Source: a virus. From it: a DNA stretch of 64,000 nt. A program made the translations under genes and the position numbers. The notes beneath the pieces were generated by a model. The model was not told where the DNA came from and ran no database searches. It was given only the letters and a program-made list of their open reading frames with translations. The stretch is taken from positions 1 through 64,000 of the IMG/VR virus record IMGVR_UViG_3300000101_000006. One strand, written 5' to 3'. Shown here piece by piece: positions 14,441-20,800 of the stretch. Numbering within the stretch: the stretch's first letter is position 1; every line of letters starts with the position of its first letter.

Positions 14441-14446
14441 CCAAAC

Positions 14447-14489
14447 GGACATTTTCTGTCCTTGACTTTTCTGACCAACGAGATACATT
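14447..14489 (+). promoter_or_regulatory. Promoter cassette, palindrome abutting the -35 box
   Basis: GGACA-TTTTC-TGTCC (14447-14461), TTGACT with no gap (14462-14467), 16 bp, TACATT (14484-14489). Confidence 0.7.
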
Positions 14490-14529
14490 ATAAGAGAACA
14501 GAGAGAAATCTCGCAACACTGGAGACCAA

Positions 14530-14724
14530 ATGACTTTAGATCAATTCATCGCAGACTACCGTATCCCCTACTCAAACGACATACTCGACATCATTGAGGA
14601 AATCATCCATGACTTCTTCGAACAAGTCAAGGGTGACTACGATATGCACAACCTTGTTGACTGGATAGCCTGTGAACTTGACTGTAACAAGTCTGACGTT
14701 TACGATGCCTACGACGCTTATTGA
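14530..14724 (+). CDS. Small acidic helical protein (64 aa)
   Basis: MTLDQFIADYRIPYSNDILD continues with acidic helices ('EEIIHDFFEQVKGDYDMHNL') and ends 'DVYDAYDAY'. Strongly acidic, as in small phage inhibitors of host enzymes or DNA mimics, but no specific assignment is possible. Confidence 0.6.
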   Translation: MTLDQFIADYRIPYSNDILDIIEEIIHDFFEQVKGDYDMHNLVDWIACELDCNKSDVYDAYDAY

Positions 14725-14729
14725 TGGTC

Positions 14730-14793
14730 GGTCATTTTCTGTCCGAGAAAGCAACAGAAAAAACTTGACAGATGAAACCAAACGTGATACATT
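14730..14793 (+). promoter_or_regulatory. Promoter cassette with mixed palindrome
   Basis: GGTCA-TTTTC-TGTCC (14730-14744), 20 bp, TTGACA (14765-14770), 17 bp, TACATT (14788-14793). Confidence 0.75.
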
Positions 14794-14845
14794 ATAAGAG
14801 AACAGAGGGAAAAGCCCTTTACTAACCAGTCACCAAGGAAACACC

Positions 14846-15445
14846 ATGACTACTCAAACCACTCAAATCACCCCAAATGCACAGGTAATTACCATGACCG
14901 ACAAAATGAACCTTTCATCTTTTATCCGTTTATTCGACACCCCAACCGACGCAATCGACCACATCCTTGAGTGCAACGAGAAAGGTCTTGTCGAGGTGTC
15001 CGAGAACACCTTGCCTGTCTACACGTTCGTCAATGGTCGGATCATCACTTATGCAGATTGGCAACCACAGACCCATTCTTTCGACGTTCGCATCCAACGA
15101 TGGTATGAGGATGAGGAATGCTCAAAGGACGCAGTCGTTCGTTTCGATTATACCGATGGGATCGACCTCTATTGGAATCAACTGTCTCATGACTTGGATG
15201 GTGTAACCGATGAAAGCGAAATGCACTGGCAAGACAACATCGAGACCCACCACAGACGAGAGCGTGACGCACTTGCTTTACAGGTGGTGATCAATAACCG
15301 TAGGTTAGCATCGACTCGAATCTATCTCATTGAAAAGGGCGCAACCATCACCCCCAATGAGTTTGAGCAACACTGTGAAAGGGTCGCAAAAATGCGAGAA
15401 GAAAACGAAAGAGCACTTAAGCGCATCGAAGAACTCGACTACTAA
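14846..15445 (+). CDS. Hypothetical protein (199 aa)
   Basis: MTTQTTQITPNAQVITMTDK starts with a Thr/Gln-rich head; an alternative start is the Met at position 17 or 21. The body is acidic and Trp/Asp-rich, with a C-terminal coiled-coil-like helix 'CERVAKMREENERALKRIEE'. Single gene. No family recognised. Confidence 0.65.
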   Translation: MTTQTTQITPNAQVITMTDKMNLSSFIRLFDTPTDAIDHILECNEKGLVEVSENTLPVYTFVNGRIITYADWQPQTHSFDVRIQRWYEDEECSKDAVVRFDYTDGIDLYWNQLSHDLDGVTDESEMHWQDNIETHHRRERDALALQVVINNRRLASTRIYLIEKGATITPNEFEQHCERVAKMREENERALKRIEELDY

Positions 15446-15452
15446 GCCAAAC

Positions 15453-15496
15453 GGACAGTTTTTGTCCTTGACAAAGTGTCTTGGCCTTGTTACACT
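15453..15496 (+). promoter_or_regulatory. Promoter cassette, palindrome abutting the -35 box
   Basis: GGACA-GTTTT-TGTCC (15453-15467), TTGACA with no gap (15468-15473), 17 bp, TACACT (15491-15496). Confidence 0.7.
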
Positions 15497-15526
15497 ATAA
15501 ACATCACCCCAACTCATGGAGACAAC

Positions 15527-15733
15527 ATGAACATCAAACAAGTTAAAACCCTTAAAGTAGGCGACGTAGTCCGTTGCCTTTGGAACCACCCATCAGGCAA
15601 AACAATCGACAAAGTCGAGACCGTGACCGTTGCTTGGGGCGTTGATGTTGCTATGGGTGTTCCAAGCGCAACGTTAGAGACTTTGTATATCACCCCTTAT
15701 AACCACAAACACTTCACCATCGTATCCCAATAA
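15527..15733 (+). CDS. Small SH3-like hypothetical protein (68 aa)
   Basis: MNIKQVKTLKVGDVVRCLWN has the family motif a few residues in. ATGGAGACAAC leader. Starts a run of closely spaced genes through 16.7 kb. Confidence 0.65.
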   Translation: MNIKQVKTLKVGDVVRCLWNHPSGKTIDKVETVTVAWGVDVAMGVPSATLETLYITPYNHKHFTIVSQ

Positions 15734-15745
15734 CTCGGAGACAAC

Positions 15746-15943
15746 ATGGACATCTATAAAACCCCCAAAGGAACCTTGTTCCGTTTGTTCGACCAAACCT
15801 TGATCACCACAAGCGAGTATTACTATTGCCCACACCACAAGATCCACAAGGTCAAGGCACACAACATCACAAAGGGCATCGACAAGGAAATCGGAGAGAT
15901 CGCAATGCTCGATGCACACCCAATGAAACAGGAGACAAAATGA
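15746..15943 (+). CDS. Small hypothetical protein (65 aa)
   Basis: MDIYKTPKGTLFRLFDQTLI, with a Cys/His-containing middle (YYYCPHHKIHKVKAHN) that might hold a metal. CGGAGACAAC lies just before the ATG. The last codons supply GGAGA for the next gene. Confidence 0.6.
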   Translation: MDIYKTPKGTLFRLFDQTLITTSEYYYCPHHKIHKVKAHNITKGIDKEIGEIAMLDAHPMKQETK

Positions 15944-16224
15944 ACCAAGAAGAAATTATACAAGACGCTTTCGACCAACTGTTGCATGAACAACGAGTGT
16001 CCAACAAAGGCTCCATTGAGACCATAAAGCACAGAGACAACTCGGTTGAGTGCAACCTGTCGAACGGATGGATGGTCGAACGCATTCACTTCACATCTTA
16101 TTCCACAGGGTTGCCCATCGTTGCTAGCACATCCGTTTGTCTCTACGACAACAAAGGCGAGTTAGTGAGAGAGACAGTCTTTACCCACGAAAACAAGGAA
16201 ACCCCATGCAAGCACTCACATTGA
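15940..16224 (+). CDS. Hypothetical protein (94 aa)
   Basis: MNQEEIIQDAFDQLLHEQRV is helical, then a beta-rich part 'VECNLSNGWMVERIHF'. The ATG overlapping the preceding stop was chosen. Overlaps the next membrane gene by 19 bases. No family recognised. Confidence 0.6.
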   Translation: MNQEEIIQDAFDQLLHEQRVSNKGSIETIKHRDNSVECNLSNGWMVERIHFTSYSTGLPIVASTSVCLYDNKGELVRETVFTHENKETPCKHSH

Positions 16225-16361
16225 TTATCGTTAACCTCATGGCTATGGCGATTTACATTCCCTATTTACTGGACAAGGAGCGAAAGTATGACAACCAAAC
16301 CGACACTACATCCAAGCCCATTCGCACTGGACATATTCATCACCCCACCACATCCCAATAG
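16206..16361 (+). CDS. Small single-pass membrane protein (51 aa)
   Basis: MQALTLIIVNLMAMAIYIPY is one hydrophobic segment followed by a polar tail. AAGGAAACCCC lies upstream. Its second half overlaps the next gene in another frame by 74 bases, so the tail is the less constrained part. Confidence 0.55.
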   Translation: MQALTLIIVNLMAMAIYIPYLLDKERKYDNQTDTTSKPIRTGHIHHPTTSQ

Positions 16362-16446
16362 CCGAGTTGCCCGAGACCATAAAAAAAATAAAGTTAAACC
16401 ATCGAAAGTAACGACACCAAAAGAGAATACAAAGGATAAGAAATGA
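16288..16446 (+). CDS. Pro/Lys-rich small protein, overlapping gene (52 aa)
   Basis: AAGGAGCGAAAGT precedes the ATG, and the stop overlaps the next ATG (ATGA). MTTKPTLHPSPFALDIFITP goes on to a Lys-rich disordered end. The strong ribosome binding site and the coupling argue for a real gene nested partly in the previous one. Confidence 0.6.
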   Translation: MTTKPTLHPSPFALDIFITPPHPNSRVARDHKKNKVKPSKVTTPKENTKDKK

Positions 16447-16718
16447 ATATATCAAACAACTCACCAAAGCAATACGATACAGTATACCACGTAGAATACG
16501 GTAAAGGAACAATAGTAACAATCCAGTATAGAAAGGATGGAGGTTTAGCAATGTGCTACTTCCCCAAAGCAAAGGAGCATGATTGGATAACAATCCAACA
16601 GTTGTGTGTAGGTACAGGAGATATAACAATGCAACCTTTACCAACGAATAGTAATGAGAAAGTATCGGATGATCTTCAGAGCGCGTTAGAGAACCTTTTC
16701 TCGATGCCTAAGAGGTAG
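16443..16718 (+). CDS. SH3-like hypothetical protein (91 aa)
   Basis: It contains 'YHVEYGKGTIVTIQYRKDGG', a KOW/SH3-like strand-turn pattern, and a C-terminal helix 'DDLQSALENLFSMPKR' like those that end some phage early proteins. Last gene of the run. Codons are more AT-rich than in its neighbours. Confidence 0.65.
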   Translation: MNISNNSPKQYDTVYHVEYGKGTIVTIQYRKDGGLAMCYFPKAKEHDWITIQQLCVGTGDITMQPLPTNSNEKVSDDLQSALENLFSMPKR

Positions 16719-16755
16719 GACAAAAAAGACATTTGGTTTTATCCCTCAGAATGGT

Positions 16756-16911
16756 ATGAGTATTGAGTTGTACAAGAACTCCCAGTGTATAGGTGAATGT
16801 GCGAAAGAGTGGCTAGAATGGAGTGTATCAGACCCATTTTTAAGGCACAACAAGGCACATACAACGCATCCTAGCACATACACCCATACCATTACGGCCC
16901 CAAACACCTAG
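16756..16911 (+). CDS. Possible small protein (51 aa)
   Basis: An ATG frame, MSIELYKNSQCIGECAKEWL, stays open for 51 codons, and the same frame is open for about 25 codons upstream, so it might be an extension of the preceding gene by a frameshift. No clear ribosome binding site. The second half is low-complexity His/Thr-rich. Weak support. Confidence 0.3.
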   Translation: MSIELYKNSQCIGECAKEWLEWSVSDPFLRHNKAHTTHPSTYTHTITAPNT

Positions 16912-17029
16912 GCGAACGTACAGACCCATCCTTGCCCCTCCTAGACCCTATCCCTTTTCCCCTACACTCTACCCACCTACCCTACTACCCTACCCCCCGA
17001 CAACCCCACCACTACCGAGAGAATAGCAC
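16912..17029 (+). other. C-rich, G-poor pyrimidine tract
   Basis: From about 16920 to 17015 the + strand is dominated by C and T in short CCC-A/T repeats (CCCTACCC, CCTACTACCC) with very few G. It separates the short-gene run from the gene at 17030. No coding frame is credible here. Confidence 0.6.
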
Positions 17030-17203
17030 ATGACCCCACAAATAGGCACATTATTCACACACAAGTTCATAGACATGGGCTTGTTCATCGTTGTCTACCA
17101 CTCAGACAAACGACTAGGGCTTAAGTCCATAGACACAGGTAAGACACGCTACATAGACCACAGGCATCTGTCTAGCCAATACAAGCCCCTTACACACGAG
17201 TAG
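17030..17203 (+). CDS. Small SH3-like hypothetical protein (57 aa)
   Basis: MTPQIGTLFTHKFIDMGLFI with 'VVYHSDKRLGLKSID': IGTL start and strand pattern as in the family. It stands alone after the C-rich tract; only a weak GAGAG precedes the start, and no promoter is evident. Confidence 0.55.
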   Translation: MTPQIGTLFTHKFIDMGLFIVVYHSDKRLGLKSIDTGKTRYIDHRHLSSQYKPLTHE

Positions 17204-17700
17204 CAACTGATTGGGGTCTCGGACACATGAGGGCACATCATGCTACATCATCAGCATTGTTGCATTCGCAACATTCACGTGTTGTCACATACACACATGA
17301 CGCACTTGCAACAAACACGCATTAAGCGCACGAATGACGCATTATCAGCAATCAAAGATTGCCATGCACATATGACGCACATACAGCAATTAAAAATTGC
17401 TCTCCCTTACGGGCGTACCTATATAAACCTACGGTTTAAGGCTACGGATCATTAAGTTGGTCTATTGCGTCTACAGCAATTTACTTAACATAACTATGAT
17501 CTTGCGTGCGCAGCATAATAAACTTTACATAACTATGATTCTAGAGTCTTAATTGATATGTTGCATAAGCAACATTCACTTACTTTACATAACTATTAGA
17601 GGTGATTGCTCTAGGTGGAATGGAATTTCTTTTCCCTCTACGATGTGCCAGCTCCCGAGGACATAGAAGGTTTACCGACGAAAGTGTAAAAAAACTTAGC
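17204..17700. repeat. Gene-poor region with hairpins and direct repeats
   Basis: No credible gene. Present are: two hairpins TGTTGC-N4-GCAACA, each followed by TTCAC (17258-17273, 17559-17574); three ATGACGCA direct repeats at 17297, 17334 and 17372 (spacing 37-38); hairpins GCAATC-AAA-GATTGC (17348-17362) and AGCAAT-TAAAA-ATTGCT (17385-17401); and three copies of TTTACATAACTAT-like sequence (17483-17500, 17521-17540, 17579-17597). A replication origin or a noncoding RNA is possible. Confidence 0.6.
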
Positions 17701-17708
17701 CTTTCGAT

Positions 17709-17737
17709 TTGACAAGATACTCCAAACGGATTACATT
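17709..17737 (+). promoter_or_regulatory. sigma70-type promoter
   Basis: TTGACA, 17 bp, TACATT, upstream of the gene at 17790. No GGWCA palindrome. The leader 'AACAACAGAACAACTCAGTTCTCAAAACCCC' type sequence is shared with the next gene's leader. Confidence 0.65.
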
Positions 17738-17789
17738 ATAAACAACAGAACAACTCAGTTCTCAAAACCCCCGATCTAGGAGATCAACA

Positions 17790-18083
17790 ATGGCTATTAA
17801 CCATAACGTCCAACTTCAGTCAATGCTTTACTCTTTCAACAATTCTGCTTTGTATCTCGGCAACACCAAGGTCGAAAGCATGGAGATGCTTGTTCCTCAG
17901 ATGGTAAAGGCGTTCACCCAGTTAAGAGATCAAATCAGATCAATCCCAGTAAGTGACTGCCCTTATCAAAAAGAGTGGGCACAAGCGACCATTAAGGAGG
18001 CCTTCGGACTCATCGACCTCATCAGTGAGACAGGGATGATGCCACTTGTTTACGAACAAGCAACAAAGCAAGACCGTAAATAA
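17790..18083 (+). CDS. Helical hypothetical protein (97 aa)
   Basis: MAINHNVQLQSMLYSFNNSA; all-helical appearance with 'MEMLVPQMVKAFTQLRDQIR'. Single gene with its own promoter and a TAGGAGATCAACA ribosome binding site. No family recognised. Confidence 0.65.
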   Translation: MAINHNVQLQSMLYSFNNSALYLGNTKVESMEMLVPQMVKAFTQLRDQIRSIPVSDCPYQKEWAQATIKEAFGLIDLISETGMMPLVYEQATKQDRK

Positions 18084-18101
18084 GGGCAACATAGAACGAA
18101 C

Positions 18102-18165
18102 GGACAGAAAATGTCCGTTCAACTAACACTTTTCATTTGACAACTCATCCATAACAGATTACATT
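18102..18165 (+). promoter_or_regulatory. Promoter cassette with upstream palindrome
   Basis: GGACA-GAAAA-TGTCC (18102-18116), 20 bp, TTGACA (18137-18142), 17 bp, TACATT (18160-18165). Confidence 0.75.
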
Positions 18166-18215
18166 ATAAACAATAGAACAACTCAGTTCTCAAAACCCCT
18201 CGCTCAGGAGAGCAT

Positions 18216-18875
18216 ATGACTTATAAAACTTCAACCCTTAACAACTTCGTTGGAACTTCCGAGCCTACTTTCGTAGGTAACACTCAAATTGATGGTTACA
18301 TCAATGATCGCCCTGTCGTCTTGCGTCGCCTTAAGAATGGTACAGTGATGCCCTGCGTAGGTACTACCCTGCCTACCTCGATGGGTATGGGACGTGTTCG
18401 TGGTACTATGGACGGCAATCTTCTTGTAGACATCGTGTCTTTCAATGGAGCCTATATGTGGGAAAATGCCGATGGTAGCGACATCTTCGATGCCGAAGAA
18501 AAAGTCGCAATGCTTAACGGATGTCTTCGACGTTCGCTAGACTCCATCATCGCAGACTACACTAGAGTCCACAAGTCCGAGATTACGGGCAAGTTAAGCC
18601 CTAGTCGTCAAGAAAAGTTAGATGCCTACTTGCCCGAGATTACCGACCGTACCCTGTCTATGTCTTTCAGTCCTCGAGTAATTGGGATGAATACTCCAAT
18701 TATGTATGATGAAGTCAAGACTCCTAAGATGACCCCTGCTGAACGTCGTAAGCAACGAGCCTTAGAGGTTGCCGAGATCCAACGGATTGCTGATGCGATG
18801 TTAGAAGATGAGGTCGTACCGAGCGATGTCCAAGACGAGTTGGATGAAATGTTCGGTAATGATGGGGAGTTCTAA
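18216..18875 (+). CDS. Hypothetical protein (219 aa)
   Basis: MTYKTSTLNNFVGTSEPTFV; an N-terminal beta-rich half with repeated 'G(T)xx' turns ('VLRRLKNGTVMPCVGTTLPT') and a helical, Arg/Glu-rich C-terminal half ('PAERRKQRALEVAEIQRIAD'). Preceded by CAGGAGAGCAT. Monocistronic, ended by a terminator-like hairpin. No family recognised. Confidence 0.7.
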   Translation: MTYKTSTLNNFVGTSEPTFVGNTQIDGYINDRPVVLRRLKNGTVMPCVGTTLPTSMGMGRVRGTMDGNLLVDIVSFNGAYMWENADGSDIFDAEEKVAMLNGCLRRSLDSIIADYTRVHKSEITGKLSPSRQEKLDAYLPEITDRTLSMSFSPRVIGMNTPIMYDEVKTPKMTPAERRKQRALEVAEIQRIADAMLEDEVVPSDVQDELDEMFGNDGEF

Positions 18876-18913
18876 ACCCTCGACCCACAGGGGAATGTAG
18901 AAGGCTCTATGAT

Positions 18914-18946
18914 GTCGGTAGCCCCGACGTTGTAGGGCTTTTGTTT
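18914..18946 (+). terminator. Terminator-like hairpin
   Basis: AGCCC and GGGCT pair around 'CGACGTTGT' (alternatively GTCGG with CCGAC) and TTTTGTTTT follows. It fits an intrinsic terminator after the 18216 gene. Confidence 0.55.
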
Positions 18947-18956
18947 TATCCGAGAC

Positions 18957-18975
18957 ACTTACTTTACATAACTAT
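18957..18975 (+). repeat. ACTTACTTTACATAACTAT repeat
   Basis: One of two identical 19-base copies, the other at 20162; three close relatives lie at 17483-17597. Each sits shortly after a transcript end. Confidence 0.6.
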
Positions 18976-18999
18976 AAAGAGAAAAAAAGATTCCCATTC

Positions 19000-19062
19000 G
19001 GTCAGAAAGTGTCCGAAAAGAACGTCCTTTGGTTTGACAGGTAGGTCAAAACGTGATACATT
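19000..19062 (+). promoter_or_regulatory. Promoter cassette with mixed palindrome
   Basis: GGTCA-GAAAG-TGTCC (19000-19014), 19 bp, TTGACA (19034-19039), 17 bp, TACATT (19057-19062). Confidence 0.75.
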
Positions 19063-19084
19063 CTAGTATAACCAAGGAGTTCAA

Positions 19085-20113
19085 ATGACTAAACAATCTC
19101 TTCAAACTATCGCAATCATCGCAATCTATACAATCGCGATTGCCTACGTTATTCTGTGTACCTTTCAAACCATCGAGAATCTCGAACTCCTAGGAGCATC
19201 TATGCTAGCATTCAAACCATCTTTTTCTGTTGACTCACTTGTCTCAAAGTCTCGTAAGTATGGGGAGTCTAGCCACAATCGAAACTTTTGTGGTCTACAT
19301 ACCCCAATCTACCGAGTGATTAACTTTGCACAGGACTGGATCCTACAACACCGTATCGCTCGGGACTTTATGATGAATACCTCTAGAGGTCAGGCAAAGT
19401 GGATAGTTCAGAATGACGATGCTCTTTCAATCCAAATGGCATATGGCTACAGTACCGTAAAAATCGGTGCTCGCACAATCTTCGCAGTTGATGAGAACAC
19501 TCGTACCATCTATCACATCGACAGTACCGGGGTCCTACAGGTTACCGACTACTATCAAGACTACGATATGAGTGACGTCAACGCTCAAGTCCTCGAAGTT
19601 CTCGAGGTTATAGCAGATCACTACAATGCCGAGAAATACGAGGCTTTAGACAATGATGCAAAACAATATGATTGGCAGTTGATGTCCGATACTTGCGAGT
19701 TTACCGAGCGTACCGAGTGGAATAGAGCAACCGTAAAAGTATGGTGTCTTAACTTCTCTAAGACGTCGGTAGAATGGGAACGACAGTATGGTCGTATCAA
19801 TCGCAACGGCTCGGTATCATACAAGACTGAGAAAGGCGATTACCCTAAGGCATATAAGGTCGCTATTGGCGACGTCGTAGCGTGGGTTCCTCACTCTATA
19901 ATGTCGAGTCGCACGACGTTGCACGGTGGACGTGTAGTAATCCATAAAGGGGATGATAACTTTTTGGGATGTTACACACACGCTCAGCCAATCGACCTAC
20001 CTGTCTGGTGGCTCGAGAAAACCGTAGGTGTAGACTGGTCTGATAAGGTCGAGCCTATCGGACGTTCAGCATACATCAAGATGGTACAAAGAAAACGTCG
20101 TTGGAACCGATGA
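19085..20113 (+). CDS. Membrane-anchored hypothetical protein (342 aa)
   Basis: MTKQSLQTIAIIAIYTIAIA is a transmembrane anchor (residues 8-29). The rest is a soluble domain with Trp/Tyr-rich patches and no recognised motif. CAAGGAGTTCAA precedes the start. Monocistronic, followed by a strong hairpin. May act at the inner membrane during takeover (inference). Confidence 0.7.
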   Translation: MTKQSLQTIAIIAIYTIAIAYVILCTFQTIENLELLGASMLAFKPSFSVDSLVSKSRKYGESSHNRNFCGLHTPIYRVINFAQDWILQHRIARDFMMNTSRGQAKWIVQNDDALSIQMAYGYSTVKIGARTIFAVDENTRTIYHIDSTGVLQVTDYYQDYDMSDVNAQVLEVLEVIADHYNAEKYEALDNDAKQYDWQLMSDTCEFTERTEWNRATVKVWCLNFSKTSVEWERQYGRINRNGSVSYKTEKGDYPKAYKVAIGDVVAWVPHSIMSSRTTLHGGRVVIHKGDDNFLGCYTHAQPIDLPVWWLEKTVGVDWSDKVEPIGRSAYIKMVQRKRRWNR

Positions 20114-20130
20114 TGTAGAACATCCTATGA

Positions 20131-20154
20131 GGCCGGTAGCACCGGCCTTGTTCG
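20131..20154 (+). terminator. Strong hairpin after the membrane protein gene
   Basis: GGCCGGT-AGC-ACCGGCC, a seven-base perfect stem, followed by TTGTTC. Likely transcript end, with a weak T run. Confidence 0.5.
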
Positions 20155-20161
20155 AGGTCCC

Positions 20162-20180
20162 ACTTACTTTACATAACTAT
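20162..20180 (+). repeat. ACTTACTTTACATAACTAT repeat
   Basis: Second exact copy of the 19-base sequence, again directly downstream of a hairpin and upstream of a promoter cassette. Confidence 0.6.
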
Positions 20181-20204
20181 GGGGAGCGGATCCGCTTTGC
20201 AACC

Positions 20205-20268
20205 GGACATATTCTGTCCGTTAAAGTTACCCTATTTGTTTGACAGCTGTGTCTGAACGCGTTACATT
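20205..20268 (+). promoter_or_regulatory. Promoter cassette with upstream palindrome
   Basis: GGACA-TATTC-TGTCC (20205-20219), 20 bp, TTGACA (20240-20245), 17 bp, TACATT (20263-20268). Last copy of the cassette in the window. Confidence 0.75.
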
Positions 20269-20315
20269 ATTACTATGGAAACAATGTTGTTTTCACTTCG
20301 ATCGGGAGATCAACC

Positions 20316-20750
20316 ATGGACAATACACAATCAATTCAAACCATCCGTTACAACGCTAACATGATACTTAGCACCTCACGCGCTACGACTGCAACCCTGC
20401 CTAACTATCGTTACCTTTTAAATCTTGGTAAGCGCATGGATGCGATCTCTGCATCTATTCGTTCTATTGGTGAAGACTTTGAGAATGAACCAGTCGCCAA
20501 CACGGTGGCGAACTCTATCCATAAGGCTATCAGCAATTTGATCCCCATCGTTCCAGTGTTGGACTTTGATCATGATGGTGTAGGTGAAGACCTCAACATT
20601 TTGGTGAGCAAGGCTATCGCTATTCTTGATGACTGTGATGAGGGTGGTTTAGGTTCGACGTTGTCGGATAGGTTCAACACCTTTATCCGAATGATGGAGA
20701 TCCATGAAGAGTTAGAATTAGAATGGCTCGAGATGTTAGCAAACGATTAA
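20316..20750 (+). CDS. Helical acidic hypothetical protein (144 aa)
   Basis: MDNTQSIQTIRYNANMILST; long helices, with an acidic C-terminal half ('FDHDGVGEDLNILVSKAIAI'). CGGGAGATCAACC precedes the ATG. Closed by a good intrinsic terminator, so it ends the early block. No family recognised. Confidence 0.65.
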   Translation: MDNTQSIQTIRYNANMILSTSRATTATLPNYRYLLNLGKRMDAISASIRSIGEDFENEPVANTVANSIHKAISNLIPIVPVLDFDHDGVGEDLNILVSKAIAILDDCDEGGLGSTLSDRFNTFIRMMEIHEELELEWLEMLAND

Positions 20751-20772
20751 GGTTTGTTGCCTTTCCTTTTTT

Positions 20773-20800
20773 GCCTGCGCTTTTTAGCGTGGGCTTTTTT
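20773..20800 (+). terminator. Intrinsic terminator
   Basis: GCCTGCGCT pairs with AGCGTGGGC (nine base pairs including two G-U) across TTTT, followed by six T. It marks the boundary between the early block and the virion block. Confidence 0.75.

Noticed and set aside
17297-17379. ATGACGCA repeats as a CRISPR array
   Set aside because: The repeat is eight bases with only three copies and spacers share sequence; no cas genes.
1197-20219. GGACA-N5-TGTCC palindromes as intrinsic terminators
   Set aside because: The stems are only five base pairs, no T run follows, and several copies are mispaired in one arm.
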